Translations under genes and position numbers: made by a program
From: Ostrinia nubilalis
Taxonomy: Eukaryota; Arthropoda; Insecta; Lepidoptera; Crambidae
Length of the DNA: 64,000 bases
Reading direction: 5' to 3'
Assembly: GCF_963855985.1 (NCBI RefSeq)
Contig: NC_087109.1
Location: 330,001-394,000, forward strand
Shown: positions 30,682 through 41,897 of the stretch, piece after piece
Layout: each line of letters opens with the position of its first letter
How positions within the stretch are numbered: the stretch's first letter is position 1
Notes under the pieces: model-generated
Told to the model about the DNA's origin: nothing
What the model saw: the letters and a program-made list of their open reading frames with translations, nothing else
Databases searched by the model: none

Positions 30682-30956
30682 TTAAACTAAGTCAATGCCT
30701 GAGGTATGTGAGCAGGACGGGATAGTGTTTTTATCAAACGTCATTAAGCGTCGCGTCATAAATATGTCAATGTCATCCCCTCTCATGTCGCTCCTATACC
30801 TCCGGAACTGACTCAGTTTTACGCTGGTCCTATAGCTGTGCCCGCGAATTCGTCCGTAAATATCGGTCTGCCTCAGAAAGTCTTTATTTATCGTGTGCGT
30901 GTCTCCCTTCCAAAAAACGGGACAAGAACTGTGCTATGTTTTCCAAGCAATAACTC

Positions 30957-31283
30957 TTTAACGGAATAGGCTAGTTTTCTAAAAAAAATTTTTTAGTCCG
31001 TCAATTTTAATATAAACAATATAGGACACGCATATTTTTAATTGTCAGTCAAACAAATAATTACAAAGTTATAGTGCGTTGAAGTTTCGCGCGACGTCAC
31101 TAAGTGCTGAAATTTTACGCACTCACTGACGTCACGGGCCTTTTCTTTAGAACTTTTGCACGCTTTATATCTTTAAATTTTCATTAGTTTTAAAAAGTGA
31201 AAAATACGTGTCGAGTAGTTTTTGATAAGCTAACTGACGGACTAATTAAAACTTGCTTTTTTACCCAGGAAACATCCCTATTT
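30957..31283. repeat. ~320-bp repeat, inverted copy of 13066-13375
   Basis: GGCTAGTTTTCT to TTACCCAGGAAAC, with TAGTCCGTCAATTT, GACGTCAC and GAAAAATACGTGTCG matching the other copy in reverse order. Confidence 0.7.
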
Positions 31284-32004
31284 CATGAAACTGCGGGTTA
31301 TTAAGAAATCTAAGTACTTGTCATTCTCCCACTTGAGAATTTTTGTTTAAGATCAGTTTCAGCCTTAAGTTTTTAGCAGTATCTTTCTTACTGGATAGTT
31401 CGCTCCGTTACATAACAAAGAGGCAGCAACAAAAACAGTTTTTTAATAAAGCCGAACAAAAGATGCAAAAACACTGGCGTTACGCTCCTACCTATTTGGA
31501 CTGGAACGGCTTACACTGGGGTGACGTTTCAAAAGTTTTCGCTAGGAATGTTCAAGTGGTTTCTTTAATCTTGGAATTCCATGACCAGCTATCTAGGATG
31601 CTGCAATGTAGGTATTTGTTGTCAAAGCAATTTGTTGACAAGAACTAGGGGTGGAATTTTGCTATAATCTATCATTTTATGTATTTATGATTATTTTATA
31701 AAGTGACAACTGTCAATAATAAAAAAATTACCAACATTGTTCAAAATTATTATCTTTTATGAAATTTAAGGCGTCTGATTCAGCTCAAATGGCTCATTTT
31801 AACGACTTGACACATACCTTTATATTTCAAGATAAATAGTGTCAAACGATGTCAGGACCTACTTGATTCTTCTTGATCAACTTGGTTGTCTAAAAAAGCT
31901 CTTGAGTTTTTGCAGGACACAGTAAAAGCTTAAAATCATCCTGGGAGTTCTATACTGAATTGTTTCAAACCTCCAAACCAATTTTCTATAATAATTATAG
32001 GTAA
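31284..32004. other. AT-rich DNA, no gene seen
   Basis: Includes a 101-codon open frame at 31343 (HWRYAPTYLDWNGLHWGD segment) that matches nothing I know. It ends in CCAATTTTCTATAATAATTA at 31978, repeated at 32253. Confidence 0.4.
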
Positions 32005-32231
32005 TCTATATAATATAAAAATGAATCGCAAAATGTGTTGGTAAGCGCATAACTTAACAACGCCTGGATCAATTTTACCAATTCTTTTTTTTAAATGTTT
32101 GTTGAAGTCCAAGGATGGTTTTTACAGCGAGAAAAGTTTGAATAATTTCCGGGTAAACCCTAAAAAACTCGAAACTTCACCCCTAAGGGTAAAACGGGGT
32201 CCACGCGTACGAAGTCGCGGGCGGCCGCTAG
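32005..32231 (+). mobile_element. Helitron-like repeat with GGCGGCCGCTAG end
   Basis: TCTATATAATATAAAAATGA at the 5' side. The 3' end reads CGCGTACGAAGTCGCGGG, CGGCCG and CTAG followed by T. The GC-rich subterminal palindrome (GCGGCCGC) before CTAG fits a Helitron 3' hairpin. Confidence 0.7.
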
Positions 32232-32232
32232 T

Positions 32233-32299
32233 TGGTAATAATATTATCAACCAATTTTCTATAATAATTATAGGAAATTGGTTGATAATATTATTACCT
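32233..32299. repeat. Hairpin, ~24-bp arms
   Basis: GGTAATAATATTATCAACCA and its reverse complement flank TCTATAATAATTATAG. Part of this core also occurs just left of the adjacent Helitron-like copy. Confidence 0.8.
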
Positions 32300-32581
32300 A
32301 TCTGCACTTCCTTCAAATATAATCTGTCAGTTCTCATGGCAATCCTACCCACTATAGCCACAACGAAGGCACATCAATCGCCTGGGACGGGCCAAATCTT
32401 GTTACGCGGCTTGCAGTCTGAATTTTTGATTGTTTTGCTCCACTACGTCGGTTGGTAGATGATCCATTTGGCTGAACTCATATGAAAGAGGGTAGGTCTA
32501 GCTAGAAGAGGTGGTATAAACTAAATAACTTTGCTCTGGATTTACAGGAAAAATTGGGTTTATAAAACAAAAGCATTTTTA

Positions 32582-32687
32582 GGGATGAGTTGCATCACCT
32601 TAACTTTAACAATAACCGGTATTTTTTGGATGGATCTTGTCAATTTTTGGCGTTTGATAAAGTTAAAGTAAGATGGTGTAACCCAGG
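32582..32687. mobile_element. MITE with GGNTGAGTTGCA ends, copy 2
   Basis: GGGATGAGTTGCATCACCTT faces AAAGTAAGATGGTGTAACCC. Same plan as 25804-25914. Confidence 0.6.
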
Positions 32688-32721
32688 ATTACCTACCTAC
32701 TTGCATGCTTTTTAATTCGTA

Positions 32722-32872
32722 CTAGCTGACCCGGTGCACTTCGTCTGTCTACGAGTACATTCATCAGAAATAATGTGGGATTCTAATGATGAAGATTTTT
32801 TAAAATCGATCCAGTGGTTTCGGAGCCTATTCAATACAATAAACAAATCATTCCTCTTTAAGATATTAGTGT
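32722..32872 (-). mobile_element. CTAG-ended repeat, CTAGCTGACCCGG type
   Basis: CTAGCTGACCCGGTGCACTT is a common lepidopteran terminus. ATCCAGTGGTTTCGGAGCC follows within the body. No coding capacity. Confidence 0.55.
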
Positions 32873-33276
32873 AGACAACCTACAATATTATACCTATTAA
32901 TTGTGTTCCTATGATGACGTGAAGCACCCTGTCACAAAATACTTTTGTGACTGTTTATAAAGACTATTTTTATTAAACATAAATCATAAAAATGTATACT
33001 TTTAAGTTGATAAAATCTAGGATTTTTCTACAGTACAGAAAGAACTACGGGTGAAGGCTAGTTCAATAAATTCAGAAGTAAAGGCAGTCCTCAGTACGAC
33101 ATGTGGCAATATCGGACGACGTCGCAAGGACTTTGTGTCTCACAGATCTCATAGTGAGTCTAGGGCTGTCGATAATTTATTATTTCTTATTCTATTTGTT
33201 ATTTTCTTATAATTTTATCCAAAAATAAAAAAATAAGTTTCGAAAGAACGATGAATGATCTATTTAAAGAGATTTA

Positions 33277-33487
33277 TCTATACTTACTAATATTATGAAT
33301 CTGAATCTCAGGAACTACTGAACCGATTTGAAAATTATTTTTGTGTGGGATAGCCCATTCATCGAGGAAGGCTTTAGGCTGTAAAAGATTACCCTACAGC
33401 CAAGCCCAGGAGCAGTAAAGAAAAACGTTCTAAAACGGAAATATTATTAAAACTTTTTTCACACTTACGAAGTCCCGGGAACTGCTA
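33277..33487 (+). mobile_element. Helitron-like CTAG-ended repeat
   Basis: TCTATACTTACTAATATTAT, AACTACTGAACCGATTTG, GATAGCCCATTCATCGAGGA, ending CGGGAACTGCTAG then T. Confidence 0.65.
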
Positions 33488-33489
33488 GT

Positions 33490-33898
33490 TAAAATATGAA
33501 GGTATTTCACTCACACTGCACGCTATCTAGCAATATAAATTAATTTGAACCTTAATGTGTCTCGACATAAAGCCGGTTTATCTCACAAACTTCTGAAGCG
33601 ACAACAGCTCGCCATAAACGTGCCGCCCGAGCGGGAAGCAGCTAAGAGTAAGCTGTGCTTCAGTTACCGACAATATGTAGGTAAGTTATTTAAGCTGTAA
33701 CTGCGCACTTGTAAAAGTATCAACAAAAGTATTTTAGGTAATATGATTTTTGTTAAAAAAACTCTATTTTGGAAAGTAATTGTAAAACTCTTTACTAAGG
33801 TAATCTTACCACGGCAAAGCGTTGCTGATTTTGACTAGGCTCTCTGCGGCTAGAAACCATAAAAATTATAAAGGTACTTTGGTAGTAGCTCTAGGGAT
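33490..33898. other. AT-rich DNA, no gene seen
   Basis: No recognised feature. Confidence 0.4.
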
Positions 33899-33995
33899 TT
33901 TTTTTTTTTTTTTTTATGTGATAGGAGGCAAACGAGCAGACGGATCACCTGATGGTAAGTGATTACCGTCGCCCATAGACACCCGCAGACCCAGG
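33899..33995 (-). mobile_element. Retroposon 3' module, copy 3
   Basis: A T run at 33899-33916, then GATAGGAGGCAAACGAGCAG, GATCACCTGATGGTAAGTG and CGTCGCCCATAGACACCCG. Inverted relative to 15750. Confidence 0.7.
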
Positions 33996-34456
33996 GTATA
34001 GACGAGTTCTAGAAGAAAGTAGGCAAAATAAAACTTATAATGGATGGAATTTGTAAGTGTATAATGGTGTAAGGTTTTATTATGAAAATGGATTTTCAAG
34101 CTTTCACAATAAATAGTGTGTTTCATCGAAAGGTGCGCTTGACACAATTTTTTAGTGTCAGCTCTAGTAAATAAACGACTACTTTGCTTACTACTATGGA
34201 ATTTAATATAATACTTTGTTCAAATAGTAAAATTGCAGTAATGCTGTAACCCTAGCTGATCGCGATATATCGAGCACCAGGGGCACTCGTTAGCGCGCTG
34301 CGATATGTCCCGCTTCTCCCTCTGGCTCAAGTGTTCGTTTCAGTTATAGGTTGTTGATATAAAGTGCTCATGTCATGTAGAGGTTGTGTGATCTCTGCGA
34401 CTTGTAGGTACACCTACAGACCGGCACTGCGTGACAAACAACTATTCAGTGTCCTT

Positions 34457-34620
34457 ACCATGAGTTTACGTTAGATGTGCTCGCTAGCGAGTACGTCTAA
34501 AAAATATATGAAGATTTTATTTCTTGAAAGTAGCCACTAGGGGCGCTGCACAATATGTCATACATTTAATGTCATTTTTTTACGCAGTCGCTATCGAGCA
34601 CACCTAACTTAAACTCATGG
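34457..34620. mobile_element. MITE family 5, intact copy
   Basis: CTTACCATGAGTTTACGTTA and its imperfect reverse complement at the right (TAAACTCATGGTAAG) bound ~164 bp with CTAGGGGCGCTGCACAAT inside. Shows the uninterrupted form of the element at 19386-19676. Confidence 0.8.
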
Positions 34621-34694
34621 TAAGCACACAGTTGTATTAAGAACGATTTTGTAACAAAAATGCATTATCAGATGGGCTGTCGCCTGTACAATAA

Positions 34695-34800
34695 CAGTAA
34701 AGAGATTCAAAGTCAAATTCAAAATGACCAACATTTTGCAAGTGCTGAGAAGAAGCGCCGCAACAAACTCAGTCACCACTGCCTGCCGGATTATAAGAGT
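34695..34800 (-). mobile_element. LINE 3' UTR fragment
   Basis: AAAGTCAAATTCAAAATG, then GTGCTGAGAAGAAGCGCCGC and CTCAGTCACCACTGCCTGCC. Also seen at 44870 and 51422. Confidence 0.6.
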
Positions 34801-34907
34801 TAGCCCAAAGTTAAATGTTATTTTACACTTAAGGGTCATGTAGAGTCCGGTTAGTAATTTATAGTAGGCACTAACTGTGACCGCGACATCGTACGCAAGT
34901 ATCTTCA

Positions 34908-35099
34908 TCCTACTAATATTATAAATGCGAAAGTTTCGATGTCTAGGTGATTGTTACTCTTTCACGCAAAAACTACTGAACGGATTTGGTTGAAACTTTA
35001 CAGTATTATTGTTTGTAACTCAGATTAATATATAGGCTATAATTCATGCCGATCTGTGACACTAAATTTCACGCGGGTGAAGCTGCGGGCAAAAGCTAG
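34908..35099 (+). mobile_element. Helitron-like (Lep1-type) repeat
   Basis: TCCTACTAATATTATAAATG, ACTACTGAACGGATTTGG, ending GCGGGCAAAAGCTAG then T. Confidence 0.75.
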
Positions 35100-35281
35100 T
35101 CATCAATAGTCCTGTTCTGATTTTCCAGGCAGAACTCACCCTATTTTGAAGCCTATAAACATGTTCCAACACCACATAATCATCAGGTCATTGGATTTTT
35201 GTCTCCAGTCTCCCTCCACTACTTTTGTAGGAATGATTTACCGAAGTCAAATGGAGAAAAACCAACAGACAGTCTAAGTCT

Positions 35282-35419
35282 AATTCACAAACGATGCTTG
35301 CTTAAGTGAAGCAGCAAATCGAACGCACAGCGTTGAATATAGCTCTGTGATTGGTTCGTGTGTCACCCTGTGCGTCCACGCGCACTGTGTCACCTCATAG
35401 TAATGTTTGAGAATACGGG
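35282..35419 (+). mobile_element. MITE family 1, copy d
   Basis: ATTCACAAACGATGCTTGCT to TTTGAGAATACGGG. The CCGT tip is missing at the left. Confidence 0.75.
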
Positions 35420-35779
35420 CGTAAGTAAGCTCATAATTTGGCTTCAGAGTAACACATTTTGGCATTAAGTCTTATCTCAACAAAATAACTCCAAGAAATT
35501 CATCCGAAAGAGACATCAACACGACATTATTGTTAATCCCGCAGACGGCTCGGCTTTGTAACTGTCCAACTTCGGCGGGATGGCTAAACTAAGATTTGAT
35601 TTCTTGGAGATTCTTTGGGAGTCGCTTGTCAATCGGTATTGTGCTCGGAGTTTTGGGTTTGATTTAATAAAGTTACGAGTGTACAAGTTTTGAATCACAT
35701 TTTCTTATGAAGTTACTCTTTACTTATAGCTTTTTAATGTAATAACACATTTTTCATCGAAAATGACAGATATTTTAAA

Positions 35780-35820
35780 CTAGCTTTATCTCGCGGCTTC
35801 ACCTGCGTGAAATTCAGCTT
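35780..35820 (-). mobile_element. Helitron-like 3' end fragment
   Basis: CTAGCTTTATCTCGCGGCTT with CACCTGCGTGAAATT, the inverted terminus only. Confidence 0.5.
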
Positions 35821-35821
35821 G

Positions 35822-36535
35822 TCCCAAAACTTATTGTTTTAAAATTTAATAATAGGTATCAAAATACGATTAGTATTTTTGGGTGATAAGCACAACAACC
35901 TTATTGTGTAAAAGTTTGTGAATACCTACCTACTCGTATTATGTACCTGAGAAATTCGTGAAATTATAATTTTCTTCCACTTTAAAATGTCATTTATTTA
36001 CTTATCATCATTAATAACGTTTGCCCTTTTCTCGCCCTTTTCGATCTAGTTATCACCTTCAGTATTCCAATCTAAGATAAGGCTCAACCGTCGTTTAGAC
36101 CCCACCTTTCACTATTTACCGTCCCCAGATTAGCATATATATTCACCGGGAATCGAACCCGCGACCTGTGAGCACGCACAATAGTAGGTAACGCGGCGAT
36201 CCCAAGTATTCACCTCAATAATAATTTCAAATGCGTTAGTGTTGTGACTCTACTGGGACTAAAACGGGACGAAGGGACTTATTTATTTATTAAATATACC
36301 TATATAATAGTAGAAAAAAAATATATTTTTTATTTTTTATTCATGTCAAAGCAGGTATTTGACCGCAATCGCACCTGGTGCTAAGAGAGATGCCAGATGT
36401 CTAGGATGGTACATATCTGCCCTGTAAGTGCCTATTCATTCTCGTTTTTATCTAGGCTTTTCAAATGATAAGTTCGTAATGTGAAAAATATAATATTTTG
36501 TGGAAATCGAACCTATTATGAACGAACTCTTGTTT
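35822..36535. other. AT-rich DNA, tRNA-like stretch only
   Basis: At 36141-36200 the minus strand carries a B-box-like GGGTTCGATTCCCGG, probably a SINE-head remnant. No gene recognised. Confidence 0.45.
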
Positions 36536-36537
36536 AG

Positions 36538-36675
36538 GAACCAGGATCGTAAGTCTAAAATAGAGAATCACTGGTCTCAACGCGACATTTTGTAGTAAAT
36601 CGGTACTTACTTACATCTTGACGTTTCGGCTGGGTTAATACAGCCGTAGTCTATTTTAGATTTACAACTTGGTTC
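36538..36675. mobile_element. Candidate MITE with GAACCA ends
   Basis: GAACCAGGATCGTAAGTCTA faces TAGATTTACAACTTGGTTC over 138 bp (imperfect ~26-bp arms). Confidence 0.55.
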
Positions 36676-37160
36676 TGTTCGTACAGTTGATTCTTTGCGA
36701 TCAAGTAGGTAATAAATTCAGACTATATAGGCGTTACAGGGACGGCAATATGGAGTGTTGGGACGGTTGTGGTAACAACAACAATGACAATGACGGTAAT
36801 GGGACAATGGCCCCCCATCACTATCCACGTGAGCAACTATGAACAAACGGATTCAAATGGTGTGCCAGCCCTTTCTAATGCAAACAAGTGAGAAATACCG
36901 CGTTCGTTGGAATTCATATTTACGTTTCAATAGAGATCTGTGGCTACGTCATTGGTAATTGTAGACTTATTTCTAGTTTGAAGACATTTTTTGCATGCTT
37001 CTGTTAGCCTTGGTGGTGCTGGTAAGGTCAGTCGATTTGATTCTAAATGGGCTAATGTAGAATTTTAAAAAAATACTTCAAGAATTGTAGTCTTATTGAC
37101 GCTGACATAAAAAATCTCATTGGAACATTTTAAGATGGTAACAGAAACTCTGTGTAGCTC
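36676..37160. other. AT-rich DNA, no gene seen
   Basis: Contains an imperfect AACAACAACAATGACAATG stretch near 36775. Nothing else recognised. Confidence 0.4.
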
Positions 37161-37163
37161 AGT

Positions 37164-37228
37164 GTTCGTTCGTTCGTTCATTTCAGCCAAATGACGTCCA
37201 CTAAGGCCTACTCCAAGGTTTTCCACAA
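37164..37228 (-). mobile_element. RTE family A 3' end, minus strand
   Basis: GTTCGTTCGTTCATTTCAGC then ATGACGTCCACT and CTCCAAGGTTTTCCACAA. Confidence 0.7.
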
Positions 37229-37762
37229 TGTTGTTCAGTATTACCATTACAAAACTAGATACCTGGTAAGCAAAATTACCTGGACCTGAGTCCTACTAAC
37301 CTATGACAAAACATGTAATATTATGTAGACTAGATAGTGACAATGTTACCTAGAGTTGTTTCGATGCCAAAGAAATTCCTGTGATTTTTCAATGTGTACT
37401 CATTTTTATTAAACGTCCCAGACTATAAACCACTTATGGGGCTCACCAAAATAAAAGGGATGCTTGTAAAAATGAAGGCACTCAAATAAAAAGCGCAATA
37501 AATTACCGGGACGGGGGCGACGTTGACAAATGTCGACTTTGCCAAGGAATTTTATGTCTTCAGAAACTCAAGCATAGGTTGCTAGATTGTAACAAAAAGC
37601 TTTTGTCAATTTTGTCACCAAAGTAAGACAATAATGGATAGCAGCAGGTATGCTACGTCTTACTTGAAGTGCCTGTTTTTGAAGGCTCTAGCGAACAAAC
37701 ACTACCTACACTATATTGTTGTCTCAATAAGGATTTAGGGACTAAATATTGTTTTCTGGTGT

Positions 37763-38003
37763 GAAGCAAGGTTCTGGAGTGGAGGCCGCGTACCACGTAC
37801 CGGACGTCCACCCACAAGGTGGACCGACGACATCATAAAGGACGTCCACTGCTGAACATAAGCCCCCCCGAATGCTTTCCATGTTGCCCGGTTGGTAGCG
37901 GCCTGCGTCCAGCGCTTCCCTGCTACCTTTATGATGTCATCGGTCCACCTTGTGGGTGAACGTCCCACGCTGCGTTTTCCGGTACGCAGCCTCCATTCTA
38001 TGT
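37763..38003. mobile_element. Two RTE family B fragments in opposite orientation
   Basis: 37763-37840 is plus (GTTCTGGAGTGGAGGCCGCG to CGACGACATCATAAAG). It joins directly at 37841 to a minus piece (GACGTCCACTGCTGAACATA to CGCAGCCTCCATTCT). Both cover the same coding part, so they form a ~65-bp-arm inverted repeat. Confidence 0.8.
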
Positions 38004-38203
38004 TTTATTTTATTTTATTTCATTAGGTGATTGTCTAACAAAAAAAAGATTTCATATTTCGGAAGAAATGTTAAGCCGTTGCCATAATAAAGCCATGTCA
38101 GAAACCAACGGGACACACAGTCTGACACCCTAGCTATTATTGTTACAACCCACGCAATATAAGATTTATTTTTATAATATTGTTATGACTTGCTTATTGA
38201 ATA

Positions 38204-38431
38204 CTAGCTTTCCGCCCGCGGTTTCGGCCGCGTGGAATTTTGTCTGTCACAGAAAAACTATATAGCCCGCGTCCCTGTTTCAAAAACCGGGATAAAAACT
38301 GTCCTATGTCCTTTCCTGGGACTCAAACTATCTCTATGCCAAATTTCATCAAAATCGGTTCAGTGGTTAGGCGTGACAGCAAGACAGACAGATAGACAGA
38401 GTTACTCTCACATTTATAATATTAGTATAGA
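38204..38431 (-). mobile_element. Helitron-like (Lep1-type) repeat
   Basis: CTAGCTTTCCGCCCGCGG, CCAAATTTCATCAAAATCGG, and a 5' end (minus strand) in ACTAATATTATAAATGTGAG. The 68-codon frame at 38232 is internal to the repeat. Confidence 0.8.
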
Positions 38432-38917
38432 AGTATAGATTAGTATAGATAGTAGGTATAGAAGTATAGATAATTTCAGCTAAGCTTATTATTTTCCTCT
38501 AAAAGGTGTGGGATTAATAGCGAACTAGAAAATAGATTAATCTCTATCTAGTTGTTTGTTTGCTTCATAAATATTCCACGGGCACAAAATGTTCGTGAAT
38601 TGATTATTGGAAAAGTTTTGGTAATGAAGAACGAGATACAGATTGGGTGTTTATAAGCAAATGAGGATTTTAATAATAATAACAGTAAAAAGAAAAAAAA
38701 ATAAGAAAGAAAAAATGCATAAAACCATAATAATAAAAACGTTTATTGCTTTTTACACATAAAAGGAATTACAAAAAACAAAATTACATTATAAGCCTAA
38801 AATAACTTATATGCTAAAAGAAAAATCAAATGAAAATTTTATGTAATCAAGGTGTAATAAATGTCAACAAAACCAATAAGTAGGTGTATACTTTAAAAGA
38901 AGTAATTATGGTTATAG

Positions 38918-39139
38918 TACGCAGAACTGACGGCCGATGGGGCAGCAAAGTTCTGGAGTGCAGGCCATGTGCCGGAAAACGCAGCATAGGACGTCCACCC
39001 ACAAGGTGGACCGACGACCTCATAAAAGTAGCAGGAAGGCGCTGTATGTAGGCGGCTACAACGCGGCCATTGTGGAAATCATTGGGGGAGGCCTATGTTC
39101 AGTAGTGGACGTCCTATGGCTGAAATGATGACGATGAAA
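38918..39139 (+). mobile_element. RTE family B 3' fragment with (GATGAC) tail
   Basis: TACGCAGAACTGACGGCCGA through CACAAGGTGGACCGACGACC and GGAGGCCTATGTTCAGTAG to GGCTGAAATGATGACG. The longest plus-strand family B copy here. Confidence 0.88.
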
Positions 39140-40070
39140 AATTCATCGCCAGTAAAATGTCTCTGGAGAAATAGGCAGATGCGGTGATAAAAGACATTCG
39201 TATATTCGTACCTTTTTCAATCCCCGTTTTCAGAAACGCAAATTATCAGGAACATCACATGTAAAACGACGAAATCATGTTCATTACAGTTCCCTTGTAA
39301 AACGTTTCACGTGAAATACTTTAATCGTCCTTAATCCGTGCAATGGTCCGAATCACCATTTACAAAAATGTGAACGCAACTCCGGCCTTATCTGGAGCGT
39401 AATAACCAATAGGGGCTTATCCCCTGTAATTTCTGCCAGCCACTAACGGGCTTCGTTATGCAACCGGCAGATTACAAGACGACTGTCTGGCAGACGGACT
39501 TAATTCCAGATAGAGTGAATAGTCGTGTGGGGCATCACATTGGAGAGTGGGCTAAGTTACAAGTGGATGAAGACTATTTCTAGCTTTTGCCATTTTCGCT
39601 TGTTTTAAAAACCTATCCTGAAACTGCAACTATCTGAAGATTCTGATGAATGAAACTGAAAGTTTCAAACTGGTCGCGTCATGTGTGGTCTCTCAACGGA
39701 CGCTATGGCAGAAACTTAGATGCAACTCAAAAGTAACTAGCAGTTGCAGTTTCATTGCAGTTGCGTTTCACCGTCTGTTCTGGGTCTAAGAAACATCATC
39801 CATCCTCACAGTCACACATTTATAATGTGATCGGTCCCCTATTTATGTCCCAATCGTCCGTATTCTATATCTCAGTTTTAGAAAGGTTTAATTCCACTAC
39901 TTCAGTCTCAGTTCTCTTATTATCTGCCTTCCGCCATGAAACGGAGAAAAGTCGATGTTATATTTCGGACTTTTACTTCTCCCTCCTGATTTGTTGCAGA
40001 TTCCTCAAATCATAACTGGTTGGATTTAGATTTTGGCTATTGTAAGGGGTCATGATGTCAGTTTCTTTGT
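39140..40070. other. Unique-looking DNA, no gene seen
   Basis: Somewhat more GC-balanced than its surroundings (39400-39520). An 86-codon frame at 39755 has no recognised motif. Confidence 0.4.
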
Positions 40071-40074
40071 TATA

Positions 40075-40335
40075 CAGGGTGTTTGGTAAATGGGTATATG
40101 AGCCGACACTAGCCCATGTTAACATGGGCATATAAATGGTATGGTGAAGTCAGAAATTTGATATCATCATTTTAATTTTTAAAATTTTCTAACAAAATAA
40201 ATTTTGTAAAATCCGATTTATATTAAAATTAAAATGAAGATATCAATTTTCTGACTTCACCATACCATTTATATGCCCATGTTAACATGGGCTAGTGTCA
40301 GCTCATATTATTATACCCATTTACCTAACATCCTG
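40075..40335. mobile_element. Palindromic MITE with CAGGGTG ends, copy 1
   Basis: 261 bp. CAGGGTGTTTGGTAAATGGG at the left and CCCATTTACCTAACATCCTG at the right. Arms exceed 100 bp (CCATGTTAACATGGGC is itself a palindrome in each arm). Flanks TATA and TATG. Confidence 0.88.
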
Positions 40336-40339
40336 TATG

Positions 40340-40830
40340 TAGTCTTACGTTCCTTCACTACCACTCAACTTTCGGTGGTTGGGTTTTTATACGTTGTAAC
40401 GGGTCATGCTGTCAGATTTTGTTATAAATCCATCCCTGTCTCTTACATTAAAATACTCATATGAAAGACAGTGTCTGACATTATTAATGTTTACTGTGTG
40501 TATTTATATGTAAATAAATAAAATAATTTAAAAAAAAACCGGGTACAACGCTCACTATTTAAGTTTCAATGGTCAATTATCGGTCAAAATAAAGGTATTG
40601 AATGAAATTGCTTGTTCTCGTGAATTGCTGCCACATTTCCACTGTAACTTTCTAGCGAGTAATAAACGTTTTATTGCTTATTGCTCGTAAAAGATGCACT
40701 TACACTAAACTATTTTGCACTGCATAGCATTATGGCGGTGAGTTTAAGTGGTACACTATGTTTCAAGTGTTATGAACGTATTCGTAACAATAATAGAAAT
40801 GGCGAATAAGCACGTGGAGTCATACGTACG
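40340..40830. other. AT-rich DNA, no gene seen
   Basis: No recognised feature. Confidence 0.4.
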
Positions 40831-40879
40831 CCCGTATTCACAAACGATACTTGCTGAAGTCGAACGCACAGCGTTGATA
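40831..40879 (+). mobile_element. MITE family 1, copy e (truncated)
   Basis: CCCGTATTCACAAACGATAC with GAACGCACAGCGTTGAT, then unrelated sequence. The right half is missing. Confidence 0.7.
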
Positions 40880-41024
40880 TGCAACAAATAAGTTCCTGGT
40901 ACCTATTATAAATTGGTTAACAATTACTTATATAAAGTGAAACTAAAAGTTGAAGTTAACATGTCAGATAATTTCCTGATCGTCTGTTAGGCACTTTTTT
41001 TAAAGATTATTAGCAATTGCACAA

Positions 41025-41185
41025 ATTACTAATAGTCCTGTTAGCCCCTCGTGTTAAGCTAAACAAGCTTGTGCCACGAGTGGGCTCACCACAATACTCG
41101 AGCGGCAAGTGGTATTCGAACCCGCGTTCCTCGGATCTCGAGTCGGCCAGTCCGACCCATTCACCGTTCGGCTATCGTGGCTATG
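41025..41185 (-). mobile_element. tRNA-headed SINE family 3 fragment
   Basis: On the minus strand: AGCCACGATAGCCGAACGGT (A-box region) and CGCGGGTTCGAATACCAC (B box), then GTGAGCCCACTCGTGG. Unlike families 1 and 2, the head resembles a long-variable-arm tRNA. Confidence 0.65.
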
Positions 41186-41641
41186 ACTTTATCAGCAGGT
41201 GTTCAAACAGATCCTCAGTTTTGTCCTCAATGTCCTCTCGCATATTCCACGTGGTTATAATCAGTTAACCACTCGCAAACTTGGCGTGAACTCGCTAACA
41301 ATTTTCGCAAGCGGCCCGAAGTTACCTCCGCCTGTGTGTCCAACTCCTTACGCTGTCCCGGCTTAGCGCATAAATTATGCATTCGTTTTGAGGTTTAGTG
41401 ATGTTACGATAACACCATGTTTCGATATTATCGACGTTTTCCTTCGAAAATCTAGTAGACTAAGAAAGGTTTAGTTTTTTGTCTTAAGCCTCTATCAGTT
41501 ATTTTATCGTGGAATCCTAATACAAGTGAGAGCAACAGATATTAAAGTTTTTTAGCAGAAAGCTTTCATTTAGTAACAAAGCATGTTATTGGAGCCTACA
41601 ACTTTTGATAATACTCAAAGTTGATAACTCAAAATGTTATA

Positions 41642-41897
41642 CAGGGTGTTAGGTAAATGGGTATAAGCCGACGCCATGTTAACATGTGCATATAAATGGT
41701 ATGGTGAAGTCAGAAAATTGATATCGTCATTATTTTTTTTTATTTGCATACAAAATAAACTTTGTAATATCAGATTTGTATGAAAATAATAAAAAAAACT
41801 AAAATATGATATCAATTTTCTGACTTTACCATACCATTTTAAGCACATGCTAACATGGGCTAGTGTTGGCTTATAAACCCATTTACCTAACATCCTG
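41642..41897. mobile_element. Palindromic MITE with CAGGGTG ends, copy 2
   Basis: 256 bp, same family as 40075-40335. Starts CAGGGTGTTAGGTAAATGGG and ends CCTAACATCCTG. Both flanks are TATA. The 102-codon minus frame across it is an artefact. Confidence 0.88.

Noticed and set aside
31343..31648. 101-codon frame as a gene
   Set aside because: No recognisable domain, no splice context, and a poor composition match to the host exons. Kept only as a note.
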